Assembly: GCA_002345925.1 (NCBI GenBank)
Contig: DDWM01000047.1
Location: 59,871 to 123,870 of the forward strand
From: Actinobacteria bacterium UBA2286
Lineage (GTDB): Bacteria > Actinomycetota > Coriobacteriia > Anaerosomatales > Anaerosomataceae
Direction: 5' to 3'
DNA: 64,000 nt
A model generated the notes under the pieces. That model had not been told where the DNA came from and made no database searches. It was given only the letters and a program-made list of their open reading frames with translations. Shown one piece after another: positions 34,186 through 44,712 of this stretch. The number at the start of each line of letters is the position of its first letter. Positions within the stretch are counted from its first letter, which is position 1. The translations under genes and the position numbers were made by a program.

Positions 34186-35109
34186 CTACTTGCCGAACGC
34201 GTCAGGATGCAGCGCCTCAGCTATCTGGCGGATGCCCTGGATCACGCGCGGTCCGGGTCGGCTGACGAGGTTGTCGTCAAGCACGAACACGCGGTCACCG
34301 GTAACGGCGGCGAGCTTGGAGTAGCCCGCACGATCCTTGAGAGTGGAGGGATCGCTCATCGAACCCTTGGTTGCGAAGTAGACATCAGGGTTGTCGGTGA
34401 GCAGCTGCTCAAGCGAGTACGCGACGTAACCCGCCTCGGCCACCACGTTCTCTCCACCTGCCTGCTCGATGAGGTCGTTGATGAGCGTGCCTGTTCCGGC
34501 GGTGTATAGCGGCTCCTGCGCGATCTCAACGAAGCAGCGGACGGGAGAGGCGTCAATGGCGTCCTGGATCGACGCGAGCTCATCCTTCATCTCCTGAACG
34601 ACGGTGGCGGCATTCTCGGACTCACCGATAGCCTTGCCGACCATCTCGATGGACGCATACAGCGCATCGAGGGACTGCGGATCGACCGCGACGACAACGG
34701 CACCTGTCTTCTCAAGCTGCTCGATGATGTCGGCCTGAACGCCGGTGGTCACGAGAACGAGATCGGGGGTCGCTGCTGTGATTGCCTCAAGGTTAGGCGT
34801 CACGAAGTCACCAACCTGCTCGATCGTGCTCACCTCGGGCGGGTAATCGTCGTACGTGGTCACGCCCACGACCCGGTCAAGCGCCCCGAGCCCGAAAAGG
34901 ATCTCCGTATTGGCCGGCGCAAGACTCACGATGCGCTCTGGCTTTGACGCGATCGTCACGCTGCGGCCAACGTCGTCGGTCACGGTCACCGGGAATGATG
35001 CGGTCGCCGGCTTTGCGACCTCCTCGGTCTTGCTGCCGCACCCGCCAAGGGCCAGCACTCCGATAATCAGCGCCGAGAGCAGCGCCGCTTTGATCCACTT
35101 GCTTCTCAT
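34186..35109 (-). CDS. btuF: Cobalamin-type substrate-binding lipoprotein
   Basis: A 307-residue binding protein with lipobox LALGGC (Cys at 24) and a Peripla_BP_2 domain. VTDDVGRSVTIASKPERIVSLAPANTEILFGLGALDRVVGVTTYDDYP is the typical start, with NLEAITAATPDLVL and PGPRVIQGIRQIAEALHP later. ATG at 35109 is chosen because GAGAGGTACC precedes it. It is the first gene after the B12 riboswitch, which supports corrinoid rather than iron-siderophore as ligand. Confidence 0.9.
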   Translation of the reverse strand: MRSKWIKAALLSALIIGVLALGGCGSKTEEVAKPATASFPVTVTDDVGRSVTIASKPERIVSLAPANTEILFGLGALDRVVGVTTYDDYPPEVSTIEQVGDFVTPNLEAITAATPDLVLVTTGVQADIIEQLEKTGAVVVAVDPQSLDALYASIEMVGKAIGESENAATVVQEMKDELASIQDAIDASPVRCFVEIAQEPLYTAGTGTLINDLIEQAGGENVVAEAGYVAYSLEQLLTDNPDVYFATKGSMSDPSTLKDRAGYSKLAAVTGDRVFVLDDNLVSRPGPRVIQGIRQIAEALHPDAFGK

Positions 35110-35171
35110 ACTTGGTACCTCTCTTTCGCAACGCACGTGTCCGTCGTCCGAACAGCGCAACCAGAACAAGA

Positions 35172-35196
35172 AAGACCCGCTCAGGTGGCGGGTCTT
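35172..35196 (-). terminator. Riboswitch-controlled intrinsic terminator before btuF
   Basis: On the minus strand AAGACCCGC and GCGGGTCTT form a perfect 9-bp stem with a 7-base loop, followed by TCTTGTTC. It lies between the B12 aptamer and the btuF start, so it is the expression platform. Confidence 0.75.
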
Positions 35197-35267
35197 CGAG
35201 TACTGGTCTTCCGGGCACGCGCTATGCGCATGCGACGGAGCCTTATCCTCGAAGGCAGCATCGCGGA

Positions 35268-35405
35268 ATCCTGGGCAGGTCTCCTGACTTCGAGGAACGC
35301 TCCCTCGTAACAGTGGCGGGTCCGTACCGGAATCTCACCGGCTTCCCTATTCTCCCGCTCGCACGGGCACCCAGGACCGCTATTCGGTTGTCCGTGCATT
35401 GTAAC
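35268..35405 (-). promoter_or_regulatory. Cobalamin riboswitch aptamer
   Basis: On the minus strand the conserved elements appear in order: GAATAGGGAAGCCGGTGAGA (near 35352-35333), CCGGTACGGACCCGCCACTGT (near 35329-35309) and the B12 box GAAGTCAGGAGACCTGCC (35291-35274). Upstream, the P1-side sequence starts near 35405. A terminator at 35172-35196 follows, so B12 binding should stop transcription of the btuF-btuC-btuD-cobO operon. This accounts for most of the 393-base gap before the divergent PLP-enzyme gene; the last 97 bases show no clear promoter. Confidence 0.93.
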
Positions 35406-35502
35406 CCCTTCGGCTCCCGCGCGACAGTTGCGCCGCACTCTGCACGAAACGGTTAGAATCGTACGAGTGATTTCTCGGCAAGCAGGACAACAAGGGGTGG
35501 TC

Positions 35503-36690
35503 ATGGATCTGTTTCAGAAGTGCCGCGACTATACGGAACCGACGCTCGCCAAAGAGGCCGGGTACTACCCTTACTTCCAGGTGATCGATTCGGAGTCCGA
35601 TTCAAAGGTCAGCATCGGCGGTCGCGACCTTGTGATGCTCGGGTCGAACAACTATCTGGGCCTGACAACGCACCCCCATGTCCGAGAGAAGGCCGCGTGG
35701 GCGCTCGAGAAGTTCGGCCCAAGCTGCACCGGTTCGCGACTGCTCAACGGCAACTTCAACATCCACGAGGAGCTCGAGGAGCGCCTCGCAGCGTTCGTTG
35801 GCAAGGGAGCCACGCTGGTGTTCTCAACCGGCTTCCAGACGAACCTCGGCACGATCTCGGCGCTCATCGGCAGGCATGACACGGTCGTCATCGATAAGGA
35901 TGACCACGCGAGTATCTACGACGGCTGCAAGCTCTCCTACGGGAAGACCGTCCGCTACGAGCACAACGACATGGCCAGCCTGCGCAAGGTGCTCGCATCG
36001 ACTGACAGCAACGGCGGCGGAGTCATGGTCGTCACCGACGGCGTCTTCAGCATGGAGGGCGACATCGCTCCCCTGCCTGAGATGGTCGCGATCTGCAAGG
36101 AGTTCGGCGCTCGGCTCATGGTGGACGACGCACACGCAAGCGGCGTGCTTGGTCCTCGCGGCGAGGGCACCTCGGCTCACTTCGGTGTGACCGACGACGT
36201 CGACCTCATAATGGGGACGTTCAGCAAGAGCTTCGCATCACTCGGCGGCTTCATCGCGGGCGATGCAAACGTCATCGATTACATCCGCCACAACTCGCGG
36301 CCGTTCATCTTCTCGGCAGCGATGGCGCCCGCAAGCGTGGGCGCGTGCCTCGGCGCACTGGATATCATGGAGACCGAGCCCGAACACCGCGAGAACCTGT
36401 GGAAGACAGTTCAACGCATGCAGTCCGAGTACCGCCGGATGGGCTTCGATACCGGCACGAGCGAGACGCCGGTCATCCCGATCATCCTCGGCGACGAAAT
36501 GCTCGTCTACGCGTTCTGGCGCAGCCTGCTCGACGCTGGCGTCTTCGTGAACCCTGTCCGTCCGCCGGCCGTGCCCGCCGGACGCGCGCTCCTGCGCACG
36601 TCGTACATGGCAACGCACACCGAAGAGCAGATGGACTTCGTTCTCTCGGCATTCGAGAAGATCGGGCGAAAGCTGGGCGTGCTCTCCTAG
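35503..36690 (+). CDS. PLP-dependent alpha-oxoamine synthase (serine palmitoyltransferase/Kbl-like)
   Basis: A 395-residue fold-type I PLP enzyme of the family that condenses an amino acid with an acyl-CoA. IMGTFSKSFASLGGF contains the PLP lysine; LMVDDAHASGVLG, MLGSNNYLGLT and CTGSRLLNGNFNIHEELEERLAAFVGK are the family motifs. The latter two are closer in wording to serine palmitoyltransferase-like enzymes than to E. coli Kbl or BioF. AAGGGGTGGTC precedes the ATG. A threonine dehydrogenase gene, the usual partner of Kbl, occurs only at the far end of the window. Exact substrate is unresolved: serine plus palmitoyl-CoA, glycine plus acetyl-CoA, or alanine plus pimeloyl-CoA. Confidence 0.8.
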   Translation: MDLFQKCRDYTEPTLAKEAGYYPYFQVIDSESDSKVSIGGRDLVMLGSNNYLGLTTHPHVREKAAWALEKFGPSCTGSRLLNGNFNIHEELEERLAAFVGKGATLVFSTGFQTNLGTISALIGRHDTVVIDKDDHASIYDGCKLSYGKTVRYEHNDMASLRKVLASTDSNGGGVMVVTDGVFSMEGDIAPLPEMVAICKEFGARLMVDDAHASGVLGPRGEGTSAHFGVTDDVDLIMGTFSKSFASLGGFIAGDANVIDYIRHNSRPFIFSAAMAPASVGACLGALDIMETEPEHRENLWKTVQRMQSEYRRMGFDTGTSETPVIPIILGDEMLVYAFWRSLLDAGVFVNPVRPPAVPAGRALLRTSYMATHTEEQMDFVLSAFEKIGRKLGVLS

Positions 36691-36696
36691 CGAGCG

Positions 36697-37314
36697 CTAC
36701 TCGGCTACAGCCCGGCGCGCGACCAGTGTGACGATGCACGCAGTCGCTATGCCGACGCCTGCCACCATGCCGAGGAACCCGCCGATGTACGCCCAGTTGC
36801 CCGACTGGAAGATCGGGCTGTCCGGATGAAAGAGATTCGGCAGCACGAGTATCAACGTCCAGAGCGTGCCGGCAAGCAGCACGTCGAGTGCAGCAGTGAC
36901 TTTGGGCGCGTTGAAGAGCATCTGGGCGGCGAAGATCACCATAGCGCCGCCGAGCACACCGAAGGTCATCCCAAGGCGCGGCTCGGTCCACAGGATGCCA
37001 CCCCAGATCATCTGCATCGATAGCAGGCCGAGAATGCTGTTGATGGTCCATAGCGGCAAGGACACCCACCGCATCGACTCGCCCCAGCTCTGGGCGCCTT
37101 TGTGACCGAGTAGATATGCGATGCCGAACACCCCAGCGAGCGTGAAGGTCGCCATGTTCACCCACGTCGCCGCGCCGTGGAACATGACGAAACGAACCAT
37201 CGTCCCGAGCTTCTCGTCGGGAGGGGTCACAAGGATTGCAATGGTTGCCACGATGGCGGCAAGCACGATACCGAACATGAGCGCGGTCTTAGTGCGGGAT
37301 GAGACAGGGCGCAC
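36697..37314 (-). CDS. CcmC/CcsA-like membrane protein
   Basis: A 205-residue protein with about six membrane helices. FHGAATWVNMATFTLAGVFGIAYLLG and MQMIWGGILWTEPRLGMTFGVLGG resemble the 'HVPAAW' and tryptophan-rich WWD-like segments of cytochrome-c assembly proteins, which handle haem. The match is partial and no other ccm/ccs gene is present, so the role is tentative. The GTG at 37314 follows GGAGAGGAG. It lies 41 bases downstream of the receiver-GspE-receiver gene on the same strand. Confidence 0.55.
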   Translation of the reverse strand: MRPVSSRTKTALMFGIVLAAIVATIAILVTPPDEKLGTMVRFVMFHGAATWVNMATFTLAGVFGIAYLLGHKGAQSWGESMRWVSLPLWTINSILGLLSMQMIWGGILWTEPRLGMTFGVLGGAMVIFAAQMLFNAPKVTAALDVLLAGTLWTLILVLPNLFHPDSPIFQSGNWAYIGGFLGMVAGVGIATACIVTLVARRAVAE

Positions 37315-37355
37315 GGAGGACTCCTCTCCTGGAGACGCTTGTAAGCCCGTCGAGT

Positions 37356-39989
37356 CTATCTCTTTTCGAGAACCCGGCGCACGCGTAGAAGCAGTACATC
37401 TCGGCGAACGGGCTTGCGCATGTAATCGGCGGCGCCGAGACGCAAGCACGTTGCCTCAGCCTCTCCGTCCTCGACACCGGTGAGCATGATGATCGGCGTG
37501 GTCACGCCGTCTTGCATCAGGCGCTCCAGCATCACAAGCCCGTTGACGCCCGGCATGTTGATATCCGCGAGGATCAAGTCGAAGGTCTGCTCCGCGATCC
37601 TGTCGAGCGCCTTCTGCCCGTCGGATGCAAGGGAGACCTCGTAGTCTGCATCGGTCAGAACGGCTGCCAACATGTCGCGGGTGGGCGGATCGTCATCGGC
37701 GACCAGCACGCGCTGTCTGTGAGACGCCTCGGCGACTCCGATCAGCGCATCCCCACCCGATGCGGACACTCCGATGAGATCACCTGCGCCAGATGCACCC
37801 CAAGGATTCGGGAAACTCGGCGCGCGTACTGGCTCTTGCTCCCTGAACGCAGTCTCCTGCGAGGCGATCTTAGCCTCCGGCGCCTGCTCCTCTTCAACTA
37901 GAACCCGCTCGTACACGTCGCGCACCGTGAAGTCGAGCGAGCGTACCTTGTCGATGGCGCTGTCGAGCAGAAGGTAAGAGCCCCGATCGCGCAGTCGCTT
38001 CCTGATCACAGCAACCGGCAGGCCGGAGCGAATCCAGTCCGCCACGTCGCGGTCAAAGTCGAGAATCTCCTGCACGCCTATGCGGCCCTTGAAGCCCTCG
38101 TGACACGCGGGGCAGCCGACGGCGTGAGCAACCTCATCAGGGATGTCATCCGTGAAAGGAGCAAGCATCTCGCGTTCCTTGGCCGAGATGGGCGCGACCT
38201 CCCGGCACACTGGACACAGGCGCTTGAGAAGACGCTGCGCCACGATGCACAGCACCGAGTCAGCCATCATGCTTCGCTCTATGCCAAGGCGCTCCAGCCG
38301 GAAGATAGCGGTCGTCGCATTGGACGTGTGAAGCGTGGACATGGTGAGGTGGCCGGTGGAAGCGAAGTCGAGCGCCGTGCGAGCAGAGAACAGGTCACGA
38401 ATCTCGCCGAGGTACAGCACATCGGGATCTTGGCGCACCGAGGACTTCAGGAGGCTCTCGAACGTCACTCCGGCTTTGTCGTTCACCTGCTGTTGGTTCG
38501 CCCGCGCGATGACGTACTCGACCGGATCCTCGACCGACATCAGGCTCCGCCGGTCGGCGTCGATGCTCGTGAGAACACTGTAGAGCGTTGTCGTCTTACC
38601 TGAACCGGTTGGACCCACGACTAGAATCATGCCGTGCGCTCGATCGGCGTACTCGTAGAGTCGCTCGGACTGGTCCTCCGTCATACCTAGCTCAACGAGC
38701 GTCTTCGGCTTGGCCGACGCGTCTAGAACGCGGATTACCATGCTCTCGCCATACGGTCCGGACGACGTAGCCAGCCGCATCTTGAGTTTCTTGCCGCCTA
38801 CCGTGGTTTCGACCATGCCGTCTTGCGGACGGCGCTTCTCGGCAATATCGAGTCCGCCGATGGCCTTGAAGCGAGAGATCAGCATGTGCGACGTCTGCCT
38901 CTTGACCGTCATCATGTCGCGCATGTCACCGTCGATGCGGAAGCGGATGTGACACGACGCTTCTTTGGGCTCGATGTGGATGTCGCTTGCGTGTTCTCTC
39001 ACTGCCGAGAGAATCAGGCTGTTCGCGATGAACACGATAGGCCGAGACTCCGTCTCATCGCCGAGAACACCAGCTTCTTCCATGAAACCCTCGGCCAGCG
39101 TGCCAGCCGTCTCCTCGCCGACCTGCTCCTCACGGGAGACCTGCATCCCGCCGTACTTGAAGAGCGACTGAATCGCCTCGGGCGGCGCAACCGCAACGCC
39201 CGCTCCGTCCTCGGCCGAAGCGTGTCGCAGCACGGCGTCGAGGACCTCCCAGTCAAAAGGGTTGGCCATCACGTAGGTGACTGCCCCGCTACGCTCTATC
39301 GGAACGATGAGATTCTTCCGGCAAAACGCCACAGGCAGCGTTCCCGCAACTGCTTTCGTGGCGTCAAGATACGGTATGAACTCCAGCTCCAGATGCTCAG
39401 CGACGGCAGCGGCAAGCTCCTCGGACGTGAGGCCGAGCGCCTGCACTGAACCGTAGATGTCGTCCGGCCTCATCGCCGTGATGGCCGAGCGAACCTCATC
39501 ACTGTCGGCTCCGATGCGCGTGAGGGCGCGGCGGAATGACGGGAAATCGTCTGCAGAATTCGCCTGCGGACTGTTCAGCACATCTGCTTCGATATCAGCC
39601 CAGGCACGGGCTGCTCCGAGCCGCTCCTCCACCTTGGAGAGAAGCTCGTCTCGGTTGATCGGCTTCACGATGTAGTCGACCGCGCCACACTGAAAGGCGC
39701 GTGCCCGATCGTGCTCCTCGCTGAGCGCAGACATGAAGATGATGGGTGTGGACTCGGCGAGCCCGGTATCCTGCAATGCCTCACAGAAACCGTATCCGTC
39801 CACCTCTGGCATCATCACGTCGAGCAAGATCAGGTCGGGGTGCTCTGTTCGAACGAGGTCAAGCGCGTCGAAAGCATTCTCCGCCTGCAAAACCCGATAC
39901 CCGCGATCTTCGAGCAACACCGCGACGAGTTCCCGGATGTCAGGGTCATCGTCGACGCTAAGCACGGTTGTGTTTTGCAGGTCAGACAT
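37356..39989 (-). CDS. Receiver-GspE/PilB ATPase-receiver fusion
   Basis: An 877-residue protein with three parts. Receiver 1 (about 8-125) has phospho-acceptor D57 and K109. A GspE/PilB secretion ATPase follows: an N-terminal GspE_N-like region (about 155-280), Walker A GPTGSGKT at 459-466, Asp box SVEDPVEY at 485-492, Walker B DPDVLYLGEIRD at 521-532, His box STLHTSNAT at about 551-559, and a zinc site C592/C595 with C626/C629. Receiver 2 (about 758-877) has D809 and K859. All catalytic residues are present. It should power pilus or pseudopilus assembly under control of phosphorylation. It lies 12 bases after an HPt gene and a hybrid kinase gene, its probable phosphate source. Confidence 0.92.
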   Translation of the reverse strand: MSDLQNTTVLSVDDDPDIRELVAVLLEDRGYRVLQAENAFDALDLVRTEHPDLILLDVMMPEVDGYGFCEALQDTGLAESTPIIFMSALSEEHDRARAFQCGAVDYIVKPINRDELLSKVEERLGAARAWADIEADVLNSPQANSADDFPSFRRALTRIGADSDEVRSAITAMRPDDIYGSVQALGLTSEELAAAVAEHLELEFIPYLDATKAVAGTLPVAFCRKNLIVPIERSGAVTYVMANPFDWEVLDAVLRHASAEDGAGVAVAPPEAIQSLFKYGGMQVSREEQVGEETAGTLAEGFMEEAGVLGDETESRPIVFIANSLILSAVREHASDIHIEPKEASCHIRFRIDGDMRDMMTVKRQTSHMLISRFKAIGGLDIAEKRRPQDGMVETTVGGKKLKMRLATSSGPYGESMVIRVLDASAKPKTLVELGMTEDQSERLYEYADRAHGMILVVGPTGSGKTTTLYSVLTSIDADRRSLMSVEDPVEYVIARANQQQVNDKAGVTFESLLKSSVRQDPDVLYLGEIRDLFSARTALDFASTGHLTMSTLHTSNATTAIFRLERLGIERSMMADSVLCIVAQRLLKRLCPVCREVAPISAKEREMLAPFTDDIPDEVAHAVGCPACHEGFKGRIGVQEILDFDRDVADWIRSGLPVAVIRKRLRDRGSYLLLDSAIDKVRSLDFTVRDVYERVLVEEEQAPEAKIASQETAFREQEPVRAPSFPNPWGASGAGDLIGVSASGGDALIGVAEASHRQRVLVADDDPPTRDMLAAVLTDADYEVSLASDGQKALDRIAEQTFDLILADINMPGVNGLVMLERLMQDGVTTPIIMLTGVEDGEAEATCLRLGAADYMRKPVRRDVLLLRVRRVLEKR

Positions 39990-40001
39990 ATGACTGCATA
40001 C

Positions 40002-40337
40002 CTACTCGTCCACGAACTCGATATCGACGGCATCCATATACGCGCGCATTTGTCTTGCAGCAGCAATCACACCAGGTCCATCGCACGCTCGGGCGGCGAC
40101 TTCGATGGTCGATCCATACTCTGTGACCGGGTCAAAACCGTATCCGCCACCTGAGCCTTTGATTGAATGACCGATGGACTGGATAGCGTCGAAGTCGCCC
40201 TGTGAGACTAGCGACTCGATAGTGTCTGCATCATCACGCCGGCGCTGCATGAAACGAGGAATGAGCGCCTCAAGCGTCCGATCTACCCTCGCAACCGGCC
40301 GCTCAGCGCCCTGCCCGGTGCCAGCATCCTCAGTCAT
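40002..40337 (-). CDS. HPt phosphotransfer protein
   Basis: A 111-residue helical protein with the HPt motif IQSIGHSIKGSGGGYGF; H57 is the predicted phospho-acceptor. The first 8 bases overlap the end of the hybrid-kinase gene, and the receiver-GspE-receiver gene begins 12 bases after it. The order kinase, HPt, receiver output is that of a three-gene phosphorelay. Confidence 0.9.
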   Translation of the reverse strand: MTEDAGTGQGAERPVARVDRTLEALIPRFMQRRRDDADTIESLVSQGDFDAIQSIGHSIKGSGGGYGFDPVTEYGSTIEVAARACDGPGVIAAARQMRAYMDAVDIEFVDE

Positions 40338-43300
40338 TCTCCGCTACCTCCGTCGCATACTTGTCCAGTGCCTCAAGTAGCACTTGCTTCTTTATCGGCT
40401 TTGTCAGGTGGTCATCGCACCCCGCATCAAGACTTTTCTTGACTTCTTCTTTGAGTGCGAACGCTGTGAGGGCAACGATCCGGGTGTGGGCACCGCGCTC
40501 TACCTCAAGCTCACGAATGCGCTTGGTGGCTTCGTACCCGTCCATCACCGGCATCTGCATGTCCATGAGGATGAGGTCGAATGGCTCCTCGGCGGATCGG
40601 TACGCCTCAACCGCCTCGGCACCGTTCTCCGCAACTGTCACGGCATGTGACGTCTTGCCGAGATGCGCGAGCAGCAAGAAACGATTGTCCTCCGAGTCCT
40701 CTACGAACAAGATCTTCAGCGAGACCGCGTCATGCGCCGGGTCGGCAACCAACAACGGCGTCGCGGCGGCCGACGACGCAACCGGGGCCGCGGAGATCGC
40801 GGCGCCACGTGCAGCGGCAGCAGCCGCTATTGCGTGGTGGAGGTCCGCGCGCTTGACCGGCTTCATCAGGTAGTCCGTGACGCCAAGATCCCTCAAGCGC
40901 GTCCCAAGCCCGATCACATCGGAAGAGAGCATGACGACGCCGGTGTTCCTGAGAACCGGGTCGCTTCTCAGAATCGAAAGCAGCTGCATTCCATCCATAC
41001 CTGGCATGCGATTGTCGAGGACGACCACGTCGTGCTGCCGTCCCTCCTTGGCTGCGCGAGTCAGCTCATCGAGTCCGCTAGGGCCATCCTCGGCCTCAGC
41101 ACCGACCGAGCCCCATCCTGCCAGCATCTCGCGCACGATGAGCCGGTTGGTGGCGTTGTCGTCGATGACAAGCACACGCAGCCCGTCGAGCCTCGATAGC
41201 ACCGGACCAGCAGGCACCCGGGACTCGTCGACACGACTCACAGGTATCGTGAAGTGGAAGGTCGTTCCCTCGCCCTCGATGCTTGTCACTCCAATGCGCC
41301 CACTCATGAGCTCCACGAGGCGCCTGGATATCGTCAAACCAAGGCCAGTTCCACCAAATCGCCTCGTGGTCGACGAGTCCGCCTGTGTGAAACTCTCAAA
41401 TACCGCTTGCTGCTTGTCAGCGGGTATCCCGATGCCTGTGTCCTCGACCGAGACCGCAAGATTGAAGCCGTCGTCCAGCTGGGAGTTCTCCCCGGCGTTC
41501 TCCACCGTGACCAATACCTGGCCTTCGTCAGTGAACTTGATGGCGTTGCCTACGAGATTGGTCAGCACCTGCCTGAGTCGGTCGGGGTCGCCCTGAATCT
41601 TGGTGGGCGTTCCGGGCGCGATTCTGGAGAGCAACTCTATGTCCTTCTCGCGCGCTCGGATACCGAGCACCGCCATCGTCTTCTCGACTACATCCGCAAG
41701 GTCGAACGGCACCGACTCTATCTCCAGCTTGCCCGCCTCGATCTTGGAGAGATCCAGCACGTCGTTGATGAGCACAAGCAGCGATTCGCCAGCGGACTTG
41801 AAGATATCCACGTAGCGGTCCTGCTGCGCAGTGAGCTCTGTTTCCTCAAGCAGCTCGGCCATTCCGATGATCGCGTTCATCGGTGTGCGAATCTCATGGC
41901 TCATGGAGGCAAGGAACTCGCTCTTGGCGCGGTTCGCGTCCTCAGCGGCACGCATCGAGTTCTGCAGCGCCTCCTCGGCGGCCTTGATCGCGGTGACATC
42001 CTCCTGCGCGCACACGTAGTGAGTGGTATCGCCGTTGTAGTTGCGAATCGGGCTGATCGAGGCCGAGGCCCAGTACGTGGTCCCGTCCTTGCGCAGGTTG
42101 ACGAACTCGCCGCGCCACTCCTTGCCTGCCGAGATCGTGGACCATAGCTCTCGATATGTAGCGTCGGGCGTGAGTCCGGACTTGAGCATCCTCGGGTTCT
42201 GGCCCTTGAGCTCACGTAGCGGATATGCGGTGAGTTCTACGAATCGCTGGTTTGCGTATTCGATGTCGCCTTTGGTGTTGGTCATGACGACACCGACGGG
42301 GCTCTGCTCGAGTGCAGTGGTCAGGCGGCGCACTTCGATGTTCGTCCGCTTGCGCTCAAGCGCGTTCACGATCGAATATGCCGCCATGCGGAGAAGGTTC
42401 ACTTCATCAGGACCCCACGCGGAGGTTCGCGTGATCGAGTCAAAGCCGAGGAAACCTATGACATGGCCACGCCAGGTCATCGGCACGGCGGCAACGGACT
42501 TCACGCCTGCGTCGACAAGCGCGTCGCGCTCGGTGCCAAAGATGCGGTCATCGCTGGCAGAGTTGTCGATCAAGACCTGCTCTTGCCGTGCAATCGACCC
42601 GACAAGGAACGGATACCGGGCAACATCTGTCGCCTTGAACAGTTCCATGCGAGACAACGCGGCAAGCGGAACCCACTCGTGCGTGTTCGTCATGGTTTCG
42701 CCGGATTCTGAAAGCTCAAAGACATATGCGCGATCCGCATTCACGAACGTTCCTACAAGCTGCAGCGCCCGATCAACGCCCTCATCCACCCGATCAGGTT
42801 CGATGTTGATGAACCCGGTTGAGATATCGCTGATCAGGTCATTGAATCGCGCACGATAATCGGTCGCATCCTCAGCCTGCTTTCGCACGGTCGTGTCCCG
42901 GGCGAAGACGAGCACGCACTCGTCGCCCTGACGCAGCATGGGTACCGCTGTGATCTCGACGACAACGGTCGAGCCGTCGCCACGGATGTAGACGCACTCG
43001 TGAGTCACGACCTGCGCACCTCCGCCGAGAGCGACCAAACAGGGGGCAATCCCCTCAAGTCCCGAGACAACGAGCTGCGCCACGTCCATCCCGATGATCT
43101 GCTCCATCGGGTAGTAGAGCCATGTGGACATGTACGCGTTTGCCTCGACGATCTTGTGATCCGACATGCGCATCACGAAAATGCCTTCTGGCGCGTTGTC
43201 GAACACGGCGCGGAACTGCCGCTCGGTACTGGAGACCCGGGCAGCCCACGCCCGGGTCATCTGCGCAACCAGATACGAGCCGAGAACGAGCAGGCTCGCA

Positions 43301-44583
43301 ACGATGCTGAGCAAGATGCCGAGCATCCTGGCACCTGCAACCGACTGCTCGATCGATTGCGCACGCCGATCGACGCCGAGAAGCGCTATCGCCTTCCCAT
43401 CAGGTCCTACCACCGGAGCAAAGCCCGAGTACCAGGTTCCGTAGCGGTCCTCGAGCGGGCCCTCCACGAACTCACGCGGATTGGCAACCGCATCCAGAAG
43501 CTCGGCGCTGGCGTCTTCGTATATCGTGCCGGGTTCATCTTCTTCGCCGTCGTACCGCAACGGGGTGCCCTCGGCGAGAATCACTGCTTCACCGTCTCGC
43601 GCAGTCATGACGTACATGAAGATGTCGTCAGTCCCTGCGTCGAGCAACTTGGAGAGGCGCTGCTGAACCGCCACGTAAGTCTCGCTCTGAAGGTCGGTCT
43701 CCGTGCCCGTCAGCGTGCTGACACTCGGAGCATCCAGTGCCGCCGCAGAGAGCCTCGCGTGACCAACAAGGTTCTTGTACTCCAAATCAAGCCGCGACCT
43801 GCCAATCTGCGAGGTCGCAACCCAGCCGGTGATCAGCATGACCACCAGGACGCCCACCGTCATCCAGCGCGTCCGCACGAACTCAGGACGCGTCTTCTCA
43901 TCGAGCATGGCAGCCGTCCGCTGCTGGTAGTACGAACCGAGCTGGACCGCCAGAGCAAGCGACGCAAGCGTACGTATGGCCTGCACGGGAATGCCGACGA
44001 TCGACATGAACGCCGTTTGGTTGAGGACACTCATCGGGAAGATCTCTGCCCTGGGTTCGGCAAACATGCCGAGAACGGCGTAGACGCCAAGGATCACTGC
44101 CGCGATGAGGAGTGGGCGGCGAACCTCAGGCTTGAGTCGGTTTGCATGCACGAAGAGCGCGTAGGCCGCAGCCACCGAAGCCACGATGCTGAGAACGTAG
44201 ACCACTGCGATGGCGATGCCCACCTGGCCACTCGTGACGCCGACGATCACGAGAACGACCGGCGGGCCGAGGATCCACGGGCTCTGTTGCCAGGTTCCCA
44301 ACCGATGAGCACTCTCTCGCCAGAACTCGACGAGGAACAAGTATGCAGCCGCAGCAACGATATGGGTTCCGGTCGTGACATACGCCGGAGGCAGGTACAC
44401 AAGGCCGATGCTTCGGCTCCAGTCCACGAAAGTCCATAGCAACCCGAAGATCGCCATGTACCCCCATGGCAGCACGTTGTCGCCGGTCCGGCGAAGGCTG
44501 TTCGCGTGCATCGCCACGATGAGGAAACCTATACCGCTCAGGAAGAGCAGATAGTCCACCTGCGAATTCAGGAATGCACCCAT
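40330..44583 (-). CDS. Multi-sensor hybrid histidine kinase
   Basis: A 1417-residue membrane kinase. About seven hydrophobic segments cover residues 8-215. A helix at 240-258 and another at 422-441 flank an extracytoplasmic Cache-like domain (about 265-415). Then come PAS (about 452-570), GAF (about 580-745), PAS (about 750-870), HisKA with H896 in [11 protein letters not shown], and HATPase (about 995-1115; DTGIGI, GGTGLGL). Two receivers follow, with D1190/K1241 and D1341/K1395. It senses more than one signal and should pass phosphate through its receivers to the overlapping HPt. The ATG at 44583 follows GGAGGATCC. The 129 bases upstream hold no recognisable riboswitch. Confidence 0.93.
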   Translation of the reverse strand: MGAFLNSQVDYLLFLSGIGFLIVAMHANSLRRTGDNVLPWGYMAIFGLLWTFVDWSRSIGLVYLPPAYVTTGTHIVAAAAYLFLVEFWRESAHRLGTWQQSPWILGPPVVLVIVGVTSGQVGIAIAVVYVLSIVASVAAAYALFVHANRLKPEVRRPLLIAAVILGVYAVLGMFAEPRAEIFPMSVLNQTAFMSIVGIPVQAIRTLASLALAVQLGSYYQQRTAAMLDEKTRPEFVRTRWMTVGVLVVMLITGWVATSQIGRSRLDLEYKNLVGHARLSAAALDAPSVSTLTGTETDLQSETYVAVQQRLSKLLDAGTDDIFMYVMTARDGEAVILAEGTPLRYDGEEDEPGTIYEDASAELLDAVANPREFVEGPLEDRYGTWYSGFAPVVGPDGKAIALLGVDRRAQSIEQSVAGARMLGILLSIVASLLVLGSYLVAQMTRAWAARVSSTERQFRAVFDNAPEGIFVMRMSDHKIVEANAYMSTWLYYPMEQIIGMDVAQLVVSGLEGIAPCLVALGGGAQVVTHECVYIRGDGSTVVVEITAVPMLRQGDECVLVFARDTTVRKQAEDATDYRARFNDLISDISTGFINIEPDRVDEGVDRALQLVGTFVNADRAYVFELSESGETMTNTHEWVPLAALSRMELFKATDVARYPFLVGSIARQEQVLIDNSASDDRIFGTERDALVDAGVKSVAAVPMTWRGHVIGFLGFDSITRTSAWGPDEVNLLRMAAYSIVNALERKRTNIEVRRLTTALEQSPVGVVMTNTKGDIEYANQRFVELTAYPLRELKGQNPRMLKSGLTPDATYRELWSTISAGKEWRGEFVNLRKDGTTYWASASISPIRNYNGDTTHYVCAQEDVTAIKAAEEALQNSMRAAEDANRAKSEFLASMSHEIRTPMNAIIGMAELLEETELTAQQDRYVDIFKSAGESLLVLINDVLDLSKIEAGKLEIESVPFDLADVVEKTMAVLGIRAREKDIELLSRIAPGTPTKIQGDPDRLRQVLTNLVGNAIKFTDEGQVLVTVENAGENSQLDDGFNLAVSVEDTGIGIPADKQQAVFESFTQADSSTTRRFGGTGLGLTISRRLVELMSGRIGVTSIEGEGTTFHFTIPVSRVDESRVPAGPVLSRLDGLRVLVIDDNATNRLIVREMLAGWGSVGAEAEDGPSGLDELTRAAKEGRQHDVVVLDNRMPGMDGMQLLSILRSDPVLRNTGVVMLSSDVIGLGTRLRDLGVTDYLMKPVKRADLHHAIAAAAAARGAAISAAPVASSAAATPLLVADPAHDAVSLKILFVEDSEDNRFLLLAHLGKTSHAVTVAENGAEAVEAYRSAEEPFDLILMDMQMPVMDGYEATKRIRELEVERGAHTRIVALTAFALKEEVKKSLDAGCDDHLTKPIKKQVLLEALDKYATEVAEND

Positions 44584-44712
44584 GGATCCTCCGGCTCACC
44601 GTCGTCGGCTCAGGCATTGCAACTGCCGTACGTCGCGCTTCCATACTAGGGCGAATAGACAACTATGGCGATAGAGGGAGGCAATAAGGGGATGAAAGGC
44701 AGCGCCGATTCT

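Noticed and set aside
35503..36690. Assignment of the PLP enzyme as bioF or kbl
   Set aside because: No biotin genes are nearby, tdh is 27 kb away, and the conserved blocks read more like serine palmitoyltransferase-like enzymes; a specific symbol would overstate the evidence.
43000..44439. Long open frame (479 codons) antisense to the hybrid kinase
   Set aside because: Shadow of a well-supported gene; low-complexity charged translation without recognisable domains or ribosome-binding site.
44584..44712. Possible c-di-GMP riboswitch upstream of the hybrid kinase
   Set aside because: Looked for the conserved GEMM-type core because the operon controls a pilus-type motor; only isolated short matches were found and no two-stem structure is evident.
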